64,000 nucleotides of DNA from Massilia sp. W12 (GTDB lineage: Bacteria > Pseudomonadota > Gammaproteobacteria > Burkholderiales > Burkholderiaceae_D), in NCBI RefSeq assembly GCF_037300705.1, contig NZ_CP147776.1:5152857-5216856 (forward strand). Direction: 5' to 3'. Positions 9,083 through 17,981 of the stretch are shown here, piece by piece (the first letter of the stretch is position 1; each line of letters starts with the position of its first letter). The notes under the pieces are model-generated. The model was not told the origin of the DNA. It saw nothing but the letters and a program-made list of their open reading frames with translations, and ran no database searches. A program made the position numbers and the translations under genes.

Positions 9083-10578
9083 AGTCGGCCCTGAACAATT
9101 CAAATTAAGGTCAACAAATGCAATCTGCGGTCAGACAAGGTTTTCCCTCAGGAAATCTGAAGCTGCAAAGAAACGCAAGGAAGGCCAAAAAAAGCCGGAG
9201 CTTTCGGAGGATCATGCGCAGATTGTGGCCGCAGCCGCATAACAAAGCATGAAAGGCATCACCATCAGCGCCTTTCAACCAATTTCTGCTCAATCTTCCG
9301 TCATTTTTCATATGTCCAATCACCGGTTCAATTGCGCTTCGCCGTCGGATATCCCGCCGAAGTCGCGCTGTGATGTTGCGCTTTAAACGTCGATGGAAGA
9401 CTTTAACGCCGCTTGGCGCTGTGCCGCCGCGATAGCCCAAATCTGTAAATGCCTCTTTTGGAAGGGTATCTGTCAGGATGGCCGCTTGTTCCAATGCTTC
9501 GTATAAAGTATGGCCATCGTATGGGTTGCCGGGCATACTGCGCATCCCCACCACCAAGCCTTCTTTGTGTGTCACCGTAATCGAAACCTTCACACCGAAT
9601 TCATATGGCTGCCGGGCCTTTCCTTTGGAGATGCATTCAACTTCCGGCGCATGCAGGCTATAAAGTTTATTCTTGTCATTTTTTTGTTGCGTCAGCAGGC
9701 GCTTCGCTTTGGCCAGCAAGTCGCTGGCTTTCTGCTTCACGCTCTCAGACTTGTTGGCGAGCTTGCGCTCCACATCCCGATAAACGCGCCCCACCAGCGT
9801 CTTGAGCTTCTTTAAACTGCCGCGCATGCGTTTGAACTGCTTGGCGTGAGCATAACGCGCTACTTGCCCGGCTAATTTTGGCGCCTCACGGTTATAGTTT
9901 TGCCGCAAATCCAACTTTTCCTCAATGGCAAATTTGACCAGATGCTGCCTGGCGCGCTCCAGCAATTTTGCGTCGGTTGGCCACGTAATCGCTTTTTCTT
10001 GCACTGTGCTATCAACGATCACCTTCTCAAAGCTTTTTTGTTCCACCACCTTGGCTTTTTCTGCTGCTTTGATTGTCTGCGTCAGCATCCATTCCAGACC
10101 TTTTTCTCCAATCCGTTTGCGCCAACGCGTCAGCGAACTGGGGTCAATTGGCGGGTGATGTTGAAACCAAATTTCCCCGCAAAACAATTGCCAATATGGA
10201 TTCTCAACCCATCCCCACACAACATCTTCGTCAGATAACGCAAATGTGTGTTGCAGATACAAAAGGCCTGCGATCAGGCGCGTAGAAGTTGCTGGTCTGC
10301 CTCGCGATGACGGGAAATGCGTCGTCCATTCCCTCTCGAACACGCTCCAATCCATCAAATCGGCCAACTTCACCAATGGATGTTTGGGGTTGACCAACTC
10401 ATCAAGCCTTTGTCGGAACATATCCGCGCTTACTGTCCCCGTCGGTTTCGGCCCCATTTGCCCCTCCGCTTTTTGCCGGAAATGAATTCTATTTTAATCA
10501 TTTCTTGCAATTCTGCGGTCTCCATTCCTCAATTTTTTTCAATAAAATCAGGAGGTTGGGAATTGTTCAGGGGAGACT
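9083..10578 (-). mobile_element. IS5-family insertion sequence, copy 1
   Basis: The 1,496-bp element is bounded by inverted ends AGTCGGCCCTGAACAATTC and AGTCTCCCCTGAACAATTC. It is flanked by a 4-bp duplication ATTT (9079-9082 and 10579-10582). One copy of that duplication is enough to restore the frame of the split gene. An inverted near-identical copy lies at 11034-12528. Confidence 0.9.
9111..10457 (-). CDS. IS5-family transposase
   Basis: The 448-residue protein has the IS5 signature Asp-Pro-Ser-Ser-Leu-Thr-Arg-Trp-Arg-Lys-Arg-Ile-Gly near residue 105. The first catalytic Asp is in Val-Ile-Val-Asp-Ser-Thr-Val-Gln. A later block Thr-Asp-Leu-Gly-Tyr-Arg-Gly-Gly and an Ile-Glu-Pro-Val-Ile-Gly-His motif carry the remaining acidic residues. 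It is full length and presumably active. Confidence 0.92.
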   Translation of the reverse strand: MGPKPTGTVSADMFRQRLDELVNPKHPLVKLADLMDWSVFEREWTTHFPSSRGRPATSTRLIAGLLYLQHTFALSDEDVVWGWVENPYWQLFCGEIWFQHHPPIDPSSLTRWRKRIGEKGLEWMLTQTIKAAEKAKVVEQKSFEKVIVDSTVQEKAITWPTDAKLLERARQHLVKFAIEEKLDLRQNYNREAPKLAGQVARYAHAKQFKRMRGSLKKLKTLVGRVYRDVERKLANKSESVKQKASDLLAKAKRLLTQQKNDKNKLYSLHAPEVECISKGKARQPYEFGVKVSITVTHKEGLVVGMRSMPGNPYDGHTLYEALEQAAILTDTLPKEAFTDLGYRGGTAPSGVKVFHRRLKRNITARLRRDIRRRSAIEPVIGHMKNDGRLSRNWLKGADGDAFHALLCGCGHNLRMILRKLRLFLAFLAFLCSFRFPEGKPCLTADCIC

Positions 10579-10780
10579 ATTTAAGCAATGCAAAAAAATT
10601 TACCCTAGACTGGGAATTGCGTAAGTATAATGATGGATGGAAGGTATTTAATATCATTGAGACGAAGCCTGCGGCAAGTCGGAATGAATTGTATATTTCA
10701 CGTTCGCTGCAAGAGGAAATGGGAAATTTCAGGAAGAAATAGATGTTCTACGAGCGCACGTGTGATGATTCAAGTCTCTA

Positions 10781-10960
10781 AGAGACTGTTTGAAAAATCA
10801 AAAGTGAGCCAAATTCCGATAATTTTCTTCCAGGAGTTTGGTGTGCCGCGAGAGGGAAAGCACGAAAATAATGCTAAATAACCTTCAAGATGCATATTTC
10901 ATTTTCATCCCCCCCAATCTCATGCCTAAAATGTTTCCCGGGAGTTATTAAACAGTCTCT
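10781..10960. repeat. MITE-like 180-bp segment with 10-bp perfect inverted ends
   Basis: AGAGACTGTT at 10781 is exactly complementary to AACAGTCTCT at 10951-10960, with no coding capacity between. The outer flanks show no clear target duplication. It could be a miniature transposable element or a leftover IS end. It lies in the 290-bp stretch between the split gene and IS5 copy 2, where nothing else is recognisable. Confidence 0.35.
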
Positions 10961-11033
10961 GACAATATAGGTGATTTTGGGGCATCATTTTTCATCAATG
11001 GCAATTGATGCCTAAAATCTATTGAGTTTACAA

Positions 11034-12528
11034 AGTCTCCCCTGAACAATTCCCAACCTCCTGATTTTATTGAAAAAAATTGAGGAATGGAGACCGCAGA
11101 ATTGCAAGAAATGATTAAAATAGAATTCATTTCCGGCAAAAAGCGGAGGGGCAAATGGGGCCGAAACCGACGGGGACAGTAAGCGCGGATATGTTCCGAC
11201 AAAGGCTTGATGAGTTGGTCAACCCCAAACATCCATTGGCGAAGTTGCCGATTTGATGGAGTGGAGCGTGTTCGAGAGGGAATGGGCGACGCATTTCCCG
11301 TCATCGCGAGGCAGACCAGCAACCTCTACGCGCCTGATCGCAGGCCTTTTGTATCTGCAACACACATTTGCGTTATCTGACGAAGATGTTGTGTGGGGAT
11401 GGGTTGAGAATCCATATTGGCAATTGTTTTGCGGGGAAATTTGGTTTCAACATCACCCGCCAATAGACCCCAGTTCGCTGACGCGTTGGCGCAAACGGAT
11501 TGGAGAAAAAGGTCTGGAATGGATGCTGACGCAGACAATCAAAGCAGCAGAAAAAGCCAAGGTGGTGGAACAAAAAAGCTTTGAGAAGGTGATCGTTGAT
11601 AGCACAGTGCAAGAAAAAGCGATTACGTGGCCAACCGACGCAAAATTGCTGGAGCGCGCCAGGCAGCATCTGGTCAAATTTGCCATTGAGGAAAAGTTGG
11701 ATTTGCGGCAAAACTATAACCGTGAGGCGCCAAAATTAGCCGGGCAAGTAGCGCGTTATGCTCACGCCAAGCAGTTCAAACGCATGCGCGGCAGTTTAAA
11801 GAAGCTCAAGACGCTGGTGGGGCGCGTTTATCGGGATGTGGAGCGCAAGCTCGCCAACAAGTCTGAGAGCGTGAAGCAGAAAGCCAGCGACTTGCTGGCC
11901 AAAGCGAAGCGCCTGCTGACGCAACAAAAAAATGACAAGAATAAACTTTATAGCCTGCATGCGCCGGAAGTTGAATGCATCTCCAAAGGAAAGGCCCGGC
12001 AGCCATATGAATTCGGTGTGAAGGTTTCGATTACGGTGACACACAAAGAAGGCTTGGTGGTGGGGATGCGCAGTATGCCCGGCAACCCATACGATGGCCA
12101 TACTTTATACGAAGCATTGGAACAAGCGGCCATCCTGACAGATACCCTTCCAAAAGAGGCATTTACAGATTTGGGCTATCGCGGCGGCACAGCGCCAAGC
12201 GGCGTTAAAGTCTTCCATCGACGTTTAAAGCGCAACATCACAGCGCGACTTCGGCGGGATATCCGACGGCGAAGCGCAATTGAACCGGTGATTGGACATA
12301 TGAAAAATGACGGAAGATTGAGCAGAAATTGGTTGAAAGGCGCTGATGGTGATGCCTTTCATGCTTTGTTATGCGGCTGCGGCCACAATCTGCGCATGAT
12401 CCTCCGAAAGCTCCGGCTTTTTTTGGCCTTCCTTGCGTTTCTTTGCAGCTTCAGATTTCCTGAGGGAAAACCTTGTCTGACCGCAGATTGCATTTGTTGA
12501 CCTTAATTTGAATTGTTCAGGGCCGACT
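11034..12528 (+). mobile_element. IS5-family insertion sequence, copy 2 (inverted)
   Basis: This element has the same terminal repeats as copy 1 and is 1 bp shorter. The flanks ACAA (left) and CATT (right) do not match, so this copy no longer marks a simple insertion. Its right end cuts off the C-terminal half of an integron integrase gene. The pattern fits a deletion or rearrangement adjacent to the element. Confidence 0.88.
11155..12500 (+). pseudogene. IS5-family transposase, frameshifted
   Basis: The start at 11155 matches the intact transposase of copy 1. A single G is missing near 11247 (GAAGTTGCCG where copy 1 has GAAGTTGGCCG), so the native frame is broken. An open frame from 11253 supplies the remaining 415 residues, including all catalytic blocks. 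The copy is probably inactive unless it reinitiates. Confidence 0.85.
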
Positions 12529-12963
12529 CATTACTCGCATTCTGGTTCCATATAGCAAGCGGGCCAGCAAGCCATAGAGATCGTGCATTTTTTCCAAAAC
12601 GGCTAGCACTTCGCGCTCGCTCAGCACCACCGGCAAGCGCGCCGGACGTTTGGCGCGCACCACGCCCTCCATCCACGGCAAATCTTGCTCCAGCACTTCC
12701 CGATATAAGAAGAGCAAAGCGGACAAAGCCTGGTTTTGGGTTGAAGCCGCAACATTGCCTTCAAGCGCCAAGTGACTCAAGAATGCCTCCACCTCAGCGC
12801 CACCCATGTCCTTAGGGTGGCGCTTGCCGTGAAATAAAATAAATCGCCGCACCCAATGCACGTATTGAGTTTCGGTGCGTATACTATAGTGCCGCAAACG
12901 TATCTTTGCCCGTAGTTGATCCAGTAGTCTGGGTGGTGTAGTTGGAGGTGTTATATCTGACAT
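12529..12963 (-). pseudogene. intI: truncated integron integrase
   Basis: Residues 1-145 match the N-terminal SAM-like domain and the first part of the catalytic domain of the complete integrase at 46583-47572. About a dozen substitutions and a 2-residue length difference separate them. The gene ends in IS5 copy 2 just after the first catalytic Arg (Gly-Thr-Arg-Met-Arg-Val), so the His-Leu-Arg-His block and the Tyr nucleophile are gone. It cannot be active. It reads away from the cassette array, as intI genes do. Confidence 0.93.
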
Positions 12964-13056
12964 TTTGCATTTTATGTGGTTGATTTGAGTGGATTCATTT
13001 GTTAATATACACTTAATTAAAACTGTGTATACACCTTAGCAGGTGTATACTTAACG
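12964..13056 (+). other. attI region of integron 1
   Basis: This is the AT-rich segment between the integrase start and the first cassette, with the crossover at G13056 in AACGTTGG. Just before it, GTATACACCT (13027-13036), loop TAGC and AGGTGTATAC (13041-13050) form a perfect 10-bp dyad. The corresponding region of integron 2 is clearly diverged but keeps the dyad. Confidence 0.8.
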
Positions 13057-13346
13057 TTGGTCGAGATAAACACCTCGGTTGCAAAACCGAGACATACATA
13101 GGCTAAAAGTGGCGATGTATAAAGTGCAAAAAACATGCTAAAAAGCGAAGCTTGAGCAGAGCGGATGTATAACGCAAGCGTTGATACACACGCCCAGCCC
13201 AAACTTCGAAAAAGAGCATGAATTGGAGTGAATTTGGGGGCGCGACGTAAAATGATGACAAATCGAATTGCCGGTGTTTTTCACGCCCAACCCGTCGTTC
13301 GAGCACACTCGCCGCACGTGGTGCGGCAAGGTGCTCAACTCCAACG
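13057..13346 (+). repeat. ORF-less first cassette, copy 1 (290 bp)
   Basis: The body has no credible plus-strand ORF. The attC is at 13285-13352 (cores GCCCAAC and GTTAGAC). The body holds short dyads such as CCTCGGTTGC-AAAACCGAG and AACGCAAGCGTT. The same 290 bp recur without a difference as the first cassette of integron 2 at 47666-47955. The position next to attI suggests a leader, promoter or small RNA role, but no function is proven. Confidence 0.8.
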
Positions 13347-13367
13347 TTAGACGCAGAGTTGCAAAGC

Positions 13368-13715
13368 ATGCCTACTGGAATAGACCTGCTGATATCAGCT
13401 TTCGCAAAGTTCCTTGACGCCGGATTTGGTACGGATATGGCGAAGTATGGGCTGTTCGGTTTCTGCTTTGAGCCAGGAGCCCTGCCGACTACCAGCCATG
13501 TCGAGCGTGCTTCGGCTTCGGCGGCAATATGGCAACAAAAGATGGGAGGGCGTCCAAATCCTTACAAGGACGTCTTGTCATTCTTCGAGGAAGGTGGTCA
13601 GCTCGGTCGTTGGGAGAACAACATCCTCGATGTGTTCTTGGCGAGCGGAGAGAGGTTTGGTGTACCGCTGCAGACGTTCGTCCAACTTGTTTCTAACTAT
13701 TCGCTAAAGTGTTAG
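13368..13715 (+). CDS. cassette protein, unknown, copy 1
   Basis: The 115-residue protein is read from the ATG at 13368, with an in-frame TTG upstream at 13359. It is soluble, with a helix-rich N-terminus and a Glu/Gly-rich middle; no domain recognised. An almost identical copy (one base changed) is at 49080-49427. Its stop codon lies in the right core of a collapsed 27-bp attC, so it now forms a two-gene unit with the following leucine-rich-repeat-like gene. Confidence 0.75.
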   Translation: MPTGIDLLISAFAKFLDAGFGTDMAKYGLFGFCFEPGALPTTSHVERASASAAIWQQKMGGRPNPYKDVLSFFEEGGQLGRWENNILDVFLASGERFGVPLQTFVQLVSNYSLKC

Positions 13716-13717
13716 GT
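13691..13717 (+). other. collapsed attC (27 bp)
   Basis: It has the cores TTCTAAC and GTTAGGT with only 13 bp between, lacking the usual stem-loop. The gene stop lies inside the right core. Confidence 0.55.
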
Positions 13718-14240
13718 GCCTTGAAATGGCCGTGGTCCACCAATGCGAGATGTATCCCGACGAATCGGCCTGGGATGCCATCTATAACGCTATCGAAGAA
13801 GGTCGACGGCCTCCTTGGCCGTCGATGAACTTCCACCTCCAAGCTCAGGACACGTCTTTGCCAGGTTGGAGTGCGCTGTTGCAACTTGTCGAGGATGCTG
13901 CCCATGATCGTCGAGAGACGTTCTCACCAAAGAAGGCATTGGGGCCGGAACTCTGGGGCCAGGTGATCACGCTGCCTGCTTCCATCGCGTCGCTGAAGCA
14001 CGTGAGGAAGCTCGATCTATACCGAAGTAGCCTACTCCGGCTCCCGCCGGAGATCGGTAGTATGGAGAACTTGGAGGAATTCGTCCCATACACCTCCTAT
14101 GGACTCCATTGGTTTCCCTATGAAATCACAAAGTGCAAGCAGCTCCGGGCGAGCACTGTGAGCACAAGGGCACTCTATGGAAACTACAAATACAGGCAAC
14201 CTGACGTTCCCTCGATATTTCGTCTGCCATCAGATGAATT

Positions 14241-15131
14241 TTATGCAGCCAGCTTTTCCTGATTTTGCTCACGCTGCCAGCGGTCAAGATACTGAAACGG
14301 CGATTGATAGCCCAGAGTTGAATGCTGACGGGTTCGATTATAAAAGACTTCAATATATTCAAAGCTGGCAGCCTTCATTTCAGCATGGCTGGCATAACGC
14401 ACGCCATGGTATCGCTCATTCTTGAAACTGTTAAACCAGCTCTCGGTCGGTGCGTTGTCCCAGCAGTTTCCTTTGCGACTCATCGAGCACGTCATGCCGT
14501 ATTCCTTGAGTTTGTCCTGAAAGGCTTGGCTGGCGTATTGGCTGCCGCGATCAGAATGATGCATAACGCCCGCGTCCGGTCGACGGCGAAACCACGCCAT
14601 CGTCAAAGCGTCAGTCACAATGTCGCTGGTCATGCGCGGCTTGAGCGACCAGCCGATCACCTCCCGATTGAACAGATCCAGCACAATCGCCAGATACAGC
14701 CAGCCTTCGTCAGTCCACAAATAGGTGATGTCCGACGTCCAGACCTGGTTAGGGGCTGCCGGAGTGAAATTGCGAGCCAACAGGTTGGCAGCAACCGGCA
14801 AACTATGCCTGGAATCCGTGGTGACCTTGTAGCGCCGCTTATGGCGGGCACGGATACCATTGTTTCGCATGAGACGTTCGACGCGTTCTTTGCCAGCGCT
14901 GAAGCCTCGTTTGCGCAGTTCTCGCACGATGCGCGGGCTGCCGTAAGCCCCTTTGAGTTCGGCATGAATGGCGCGTATCACTGCAAGCATTTGTGCATCC
15001 TTCAAGCGCTTACGCTCAGGCGTGCCGCCACGCTTCCACGCCCGATAGCCGCTGATGCTGACGTCGAGAACGGCGCACATTTCTGTCAGCGCATAGCTCT
15101 TGATTTGTCCATCCATCCAGGCGTACTTCAC
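14241..15131 (-). CDS. IS3-family OrfB transposase
   Basis: The 296-residue rve-type DDE transposase shows the triad in Trp-Thr-Ser-Asp-Ile-Thr-Tyr, His-His-Ser-Asp-Arg-Gly-Ser-Gln-Tyr, and Asn-Ala-Pro-Thr-Glu-Ser-Trp-Phe. The start overlaps the orfA stop as ATGA. A run of seven A residues in the orfA message (minus strand, near 15160) is a likely slippery site for an OrfAB fusion. Confidence 0.95.
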   Translation of the reverse strand: MKYAWMDGQIKSYALTEMCAVLDVSISGYRAWKRGGTPERKRLKDAQMLAVIRAIHAELKGAYGSPRIVRELRKRGFSAGKERVERLMRNNGIRARHKRRYKVTTDSRHSLPVAANLLARNFTPAAPNQVWTSDITYLWTDEGWLYLAIVLDLFNREVIGWSLKPRMTSDIVTDALTMAWFRRRPDAGVMHHSDRGSQYASQAFQDKLKEYGMTCSMSRKGNCWDNAPTESWFNSFKNERYHGVRYASHAEMKAASFEYIEVFYNRTRQHSTLGYQSPFQYLDRWQREQNQEKLAA

Positions 15132-15421
15132 AGGACATCCTTCGCGAAGTACGCCGCTGCTTTTTTTATGATTTCATTCTCCCGCTTCAACCGGACGTTT
15201 TCTGCGCGCAGTCTGGAAAGTTCCATCGCTTCCGGCGTCACCACTTTGCCGCCAGCGCCTTTGAGTTTTCCTTCTGCTGCCGCCTTGATCCAATTTCGCA
15301 GCGTCTGGTCGCCCAGCCCCAGCTCCCTAACCACGACCGCCACCGATTCACCATCTTGGACGCGTTTGACCGCCAGTTCTTTGAACTCGGTCGTGTATGC
15401 TTGTTTCGGTATTTTTTTCAT
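15128..15421 (-). CDS. IS3-family OrfA, HTH/leucine zipper protein
   Basis: The 97-residue protein has a transposase_8 HTH (residues 10-50) and a C-terminal coiled coil rich in Leu/Arg/Glu (65-90). It is the normal length for the family and intact, and pairs with the OrfB gene downstream. Confidence 0.93.
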   Translation of the reverse strand: MKKIPKQAYTTEFKELAVKRVQDGESVAVVVRELGLGDQTLRNWIKAAAEGKLKGAGGKVVTPEAMELSRLRAENVRLKRENEIIKKAAAYFAKDVL

Positions 15422-15754
15422 TTCCTGTCTTTCTCAAGTAACGTTATTTTACGTCACCTGTGGCAGACTAAATTTCAGGGGAAGCTCAACCCTTTCCCTC
15501 TCTTGAGCCGCCTGTAGTCGAGCTCGTCTCCGGGCATTGCAGCATTTGTGGCGAGCCATTCGATCCAAGCAAAGTCGAGCAACGTTGGATCTCACTCCCG
15601 GTCGCTACGGATGTGCTCCCACTGCTTGTCAATGCGTGTTCTATTGCCTGCTTGGCCCAGCTGCCAACTCCAGCAGCAGGCTACGTTGCATGCTCACACA
15701 GGGGTGGGTCTTCATTGCAGCAGCCGCCCGTAGAGCCATGAGCAATCCGCAGGC

Positions 15755-15814
15755 ACCTAACCCCTCCGTCAAGGGGGCCTGCCTGCGGCAGGACCCTTAC
15801 GTCGAACGTTAGGC
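15755..15814 (+). other. attC site
   Basis: Cores are ACCTAAC and GTTAGGC, with a 60-bp imperfect palindrome (GCCTGCGGCAGG near the tip). It closes the LRR-like gene cassette. Confidence 0.9.
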
Positions 15815-16043
15815 GTCAAGTCGCTGTTCGCCGTATTGTTCTGGTATATTTCAGCTCTTACCTGCGCCAAAGCCCGTCGCCATTGCTGGCTTGGCATCAC
15901 GCAGTGCAAGGTTTTTTATTTCCGTCAGCTTTATTTTGCGAGGACGCTTTGGCTGGTTTTCAATTCACGAAGGCTGTTGCCTCATCAAGCAGCCTAACCC
16001 ATCGTTGCAGCGGATCGCCTGCGGCGCCCGCTGAACTCACACG
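15809..16043 (+). repeat. ORF-less cassette type A, copy 1
   Basis: The 235-bp cassette has its attC at 15992-16049. It recurs ten times in the window. Single-base indels between copies break any common reading frame, so it is unlikely to encode a protein. Conserved features are a TATATT box (15845-15850), and GCCAAAGC (15866-15873) complementary to GCTTTGGC (15946-15953), which could close a large hairpin. A promoter or small-RNA cassette is the best guess. Confidence 0.85.
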
Positions 16044-16080
16044 TTAGGCACTCTTTTCATCGCAAGAACAAACATAGCCC

Positions 16081-16644
16081 ATGTCTGAAATTTACATCAG
16101 CACCGACGTTGAAACTGATGGCCCAATACCTGGGCCTCATTCGATGTTGAGCTTTGGTTCTGCTGCTTACACGGCAGACAAAAAATTAGTTTCCACTTTC
16201 GAGGCAAACCTAGAAACGCTCCCTGAGGCATCGCCTCATCCGAAAACAGCCGAGTGGTGGGCTACTCAGCCAGAGGCATGGGAAGCCTGTCGAAAGGACA
16301 CAGTTTCCCCAAGTGACGCTATGAATCGTTACGTCGAATGGCTTAAGTCCTTGCCTGGGCGCCCTGTATTTGTCGCATACCCTGCTGGGTTCGATTTCCT
16401 GTTTGTGTATTGGTATCTCATCCGCTTTACGGGAGAAAGTCCGTTTAGTCATTCCGCCCTCGATATGAAGTCATTTGCAATGGCTTTGCTCAAAACAGAC
16501 TATCGAGAAAGTACAAAGCGAAATATGCCTAAGCATTGGTTCGACAAGCTGCCCCACACTCACGTGGCGCTCGACGATGCTATTGAGCAAGGCGCTCTCT
16601 TTTGCAACATGCTGAAAGAAAATCGCGGGGGTGGCCATGTCTAA
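16081..16644 (+). CDS. DEDD-family 3'-5' exonuclease-like cassette protein
   Basis: The 187-residue protein opens with Asp9-Val-Glu11 (the exonuclease I motif). It has a middle Asp in Gly-Phe-Asp-Phe-Leu-Phe and ends with a His-x4-Asp-Asp-Ala block (His-Val-Ala-Leu-Asp-Asp-Ala). That is the order of the DEDDh exonuclease fold that trims DNA or RNA from 3' ends. It is intact, follows a type A cassette directly, and its stop lies in the attC left core. Substrate and role are unknown; RNA processing, repair and phage defence are all possible. Confidence 0.8.
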   Translation: MSEIYISTDVETDGPIPGPHSMLSFGSAAYTADKKLVSTFEANLETLPEASPHPKTAEWWATQPEAWEACRKDTVSPSDAMNRYVEWLKSLPGRPVFVAYPAGFDFLFVYWYLIRFTGESPFSHSALDMKSFAMALLKTDYRESTKRNMPKHWFDKLPHTHVALDDAIEQGALFCNMLKENRGGGHV

Positions 16645-16731
16645 CCCTGCAGTCAAGCGGACCGCCACAAGCTGCGCTTGTGGTTCCCTCCGCGCTACGC
16701 GCTCCGGCGTCCGCTTACTTCCACGTTAGGC
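16639..16731 (+). other. attC site
   Basis: Cores are GTCTAAC and GTTAGGC. It is a 93-bp palindrome with the tip around CACAAGCTGCGCTTGTG. Confidence 0.9.
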
Positions 16732-16766
16732 ACACCAGCCGGCACATAGATAACTGAGAGATTCAC

Positions 16767-17900
16767 ATGGCAAAAACAACCATAACGATTGGCTCGCGTG
16801 CACAGGCAGAAACGCTGTTCACATACCCAAACGATGGACACGAGGCCCAATCTCTTGAGGAGACCATCAAGCACTACGTGTCCGACAGTCTTGACCGTGA
16901 GGCTGTCGGCTCTTTTGCTGTCGCTGTTCACATCAAGAACGAAACGGTCACGCTAGAAATCGAGCACATCAGTGCTGACATCATTAGTGCAATTTCCAAA
17001 CGGTATCGAAAGTTCTTTCAGCTTGGTGCTTCTGGTCATGAAGCTGTTCAAGAGTTTCAAAAGACCGGTAAGTGGAGTGAATCATGGAAATTCCTGCTTC
17101 CACTTGGCTTGCCGCTCGAATATGCGAAGGCTGTCGAAATAATGGATTTCCCTCCACTTTCTTTGATAAAAAAACAGGATTACCTCAACTCCAAGACGAC
17201 AAATCGTTGGTGGGAATTGCTTACGCTCAATGGAGTGCCAAAAGAAGAGCTCGCACGCTATTCATGTATCGTTGATATCGTTCCGGTGGCCGCACCCGCA
17301 AGCGATGGCAAGAATCTTGACCAATCTGGCATTTATGAAGGTCCATTCGACAGCTATTCAATCCCACTGCTTGAGCTTTTCTCCGATCAATCTGGCAGTA
17401 GCGACCGCCGACCTCTAATTGCTCTTGGGCTGCCGATTAGAAAGTGGATAGAACGCCTATGGGGCACAAGCCTAAATATTCTTGACGTTGCAACAATTAA
17501 GATATTTGGAACAGAGAATTCATCTGTTATTGCTTCAAACCACCCAAGTTTCTTTTTTTATGCAGCATCCGCTTACAAAGGAACTCCGGATGCTGACAGA
17601 AAGAACCTCGCTGCAGGACTTGCTGTCATGAAGCAAGATATCGTCGCCGCTGCATGGCACGCAGAGATTGGACGAAACCCACAGTCCGATCCAACAGCAA
17701 CTTTGGCTCAGGTTCGCAACAAATGGGCCAATAGAGAATCGGAACTCCTAGAGCTAGTACGCAAACAGGCCGGCATTCCAAAGCCCCTGGCGATAGAGCT
17801 AGAAATCGCCGAACTCCGTGACTTCGAGCCAACCCCCGAAGAACTTCAAAGACTTGAGATGGAGTTTCACGAAGGTATTGGAGTTTCTAATGCAGAGTAG
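16767..17900 (+). CDS. large cassette protein, unknown
   Basis: At 377 residues it is the longest intact cassette protein of array 1. The first 80 residues look alpha/beta with a conserved-looking start (Thr-Ile-Thr-Ile-Gly-Ser-Arg). The middle is mixed and the C-terminal 90 residues are strongly helical and charged. No signal peptide, membrane segment or catalytic motif was seen. A weak GAGA sits before the ATG. Confidence 0.75.
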   Translation: MAKTTITIGSRAQAETLFTYPNDGHEAQSLEETIKHYVSDSLDREAVGSFAVAVHIKNETVTLEIEHISADIISAISKRYRKFFQLGASGHEAVQEFQKTGKWSESWKFLLPLGLPLEYAKAVEIMDFPPLSLIKKQDYLNSKTTNRWWELLTLNGVPKEELARYSCIVDIVPVAAPASDGKNLDQSGIYEGPFDSYSIPLLELFSDQSGSSDRRPLIALGLPIRKWIERLWGTSLNILDVATIKIFGTENSSVIASNHPSFFFYAASAYKGTPDADRKNLAAGLAVMKQDIVAAAWHAEIGRNPQSDPTATLAQVRNKWANRESELLELVRKQAGIPKPLAIELEIAELRDFEPTPEELQRLEMEFHEGIGVSNAE

Positions 17901-17905
17901 GTTGT

Positions 17906-17963
17906 GCCTAACAAATCGTTCCAGCGGACTGCCTCTGGCAGCCGCTGAACTCAAACGTTATCC
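17906..17963 (+). other. attC site
   Basis: Cores are GCCTAAC and GTTATCC, 58 bp. The right core is variant at positions 5-7 but keeps GTT. Confidence 0.85.
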
Positions 17964-17981
17964 ATCACAGGAGGCTATGAA

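Larger units (their letters stand above)
6962..10742 (+). pseudogene. secreted-protein gene split by two insertion sequences
   Basis: Three pieces read as one 215-residue protein: 6962-7231 (signal peptide and first 90 residues), 8865-9082, and 10583-10742 ending in TAG. Joining 7231 to 8865 keeps frame. Removing the IS5 element with one copy of its ATTT duplication joins 9082 to 10583 in frame as well. The segments lie downstream of the effector with a Shine-Dalgarno-like GGAG before 6962. The protein is unrecognised; its C-terminus (Asp-Gly-Trp-Lys-Val-Phe-Asn-Ile) resembles small exported proteins. It may be a further immunity or accessory gene, now inactive. Confidence 0.75.
14202..15488 (-). 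mobile_element. IS3-family insertion sequence in a cassette
   Basis: The 1,287-bp element has imperfect inverted ends that both begin TGA and share GTCTGCCA. It is flanked by the duplication ACC. The two frames orfA and orfB are on the minus strand. A truncated relative is at 21025-21239. Confidence 0.95.
13726..15741 (+). pseudogene. LRR-like/zinc-ribbon cassette gene interrupted by IS3
   Basis: The N-terminal part (13726-14201) and C-terminal part (15492-15741) together match the intact 241-residue gene at 49438-50163. The insertion point has a 3-bp duplication ACC (14199-14201 and 15489-15491). The protein has two leucine-rich-repeat-like units and a C-terminal Cys-x2-Cys...Cys motif. The intact copy confirms the break. 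A few substitutions separate the copies. Confidence 0.92.

Noticed and set aside
13021..13036. A LexA-like box near integrase 1 (CTGTGTATACACC).
   Set aside because: It lacks the ACAG half at the right spacing; the symmetry belongs to the GTATACACCT dyad.
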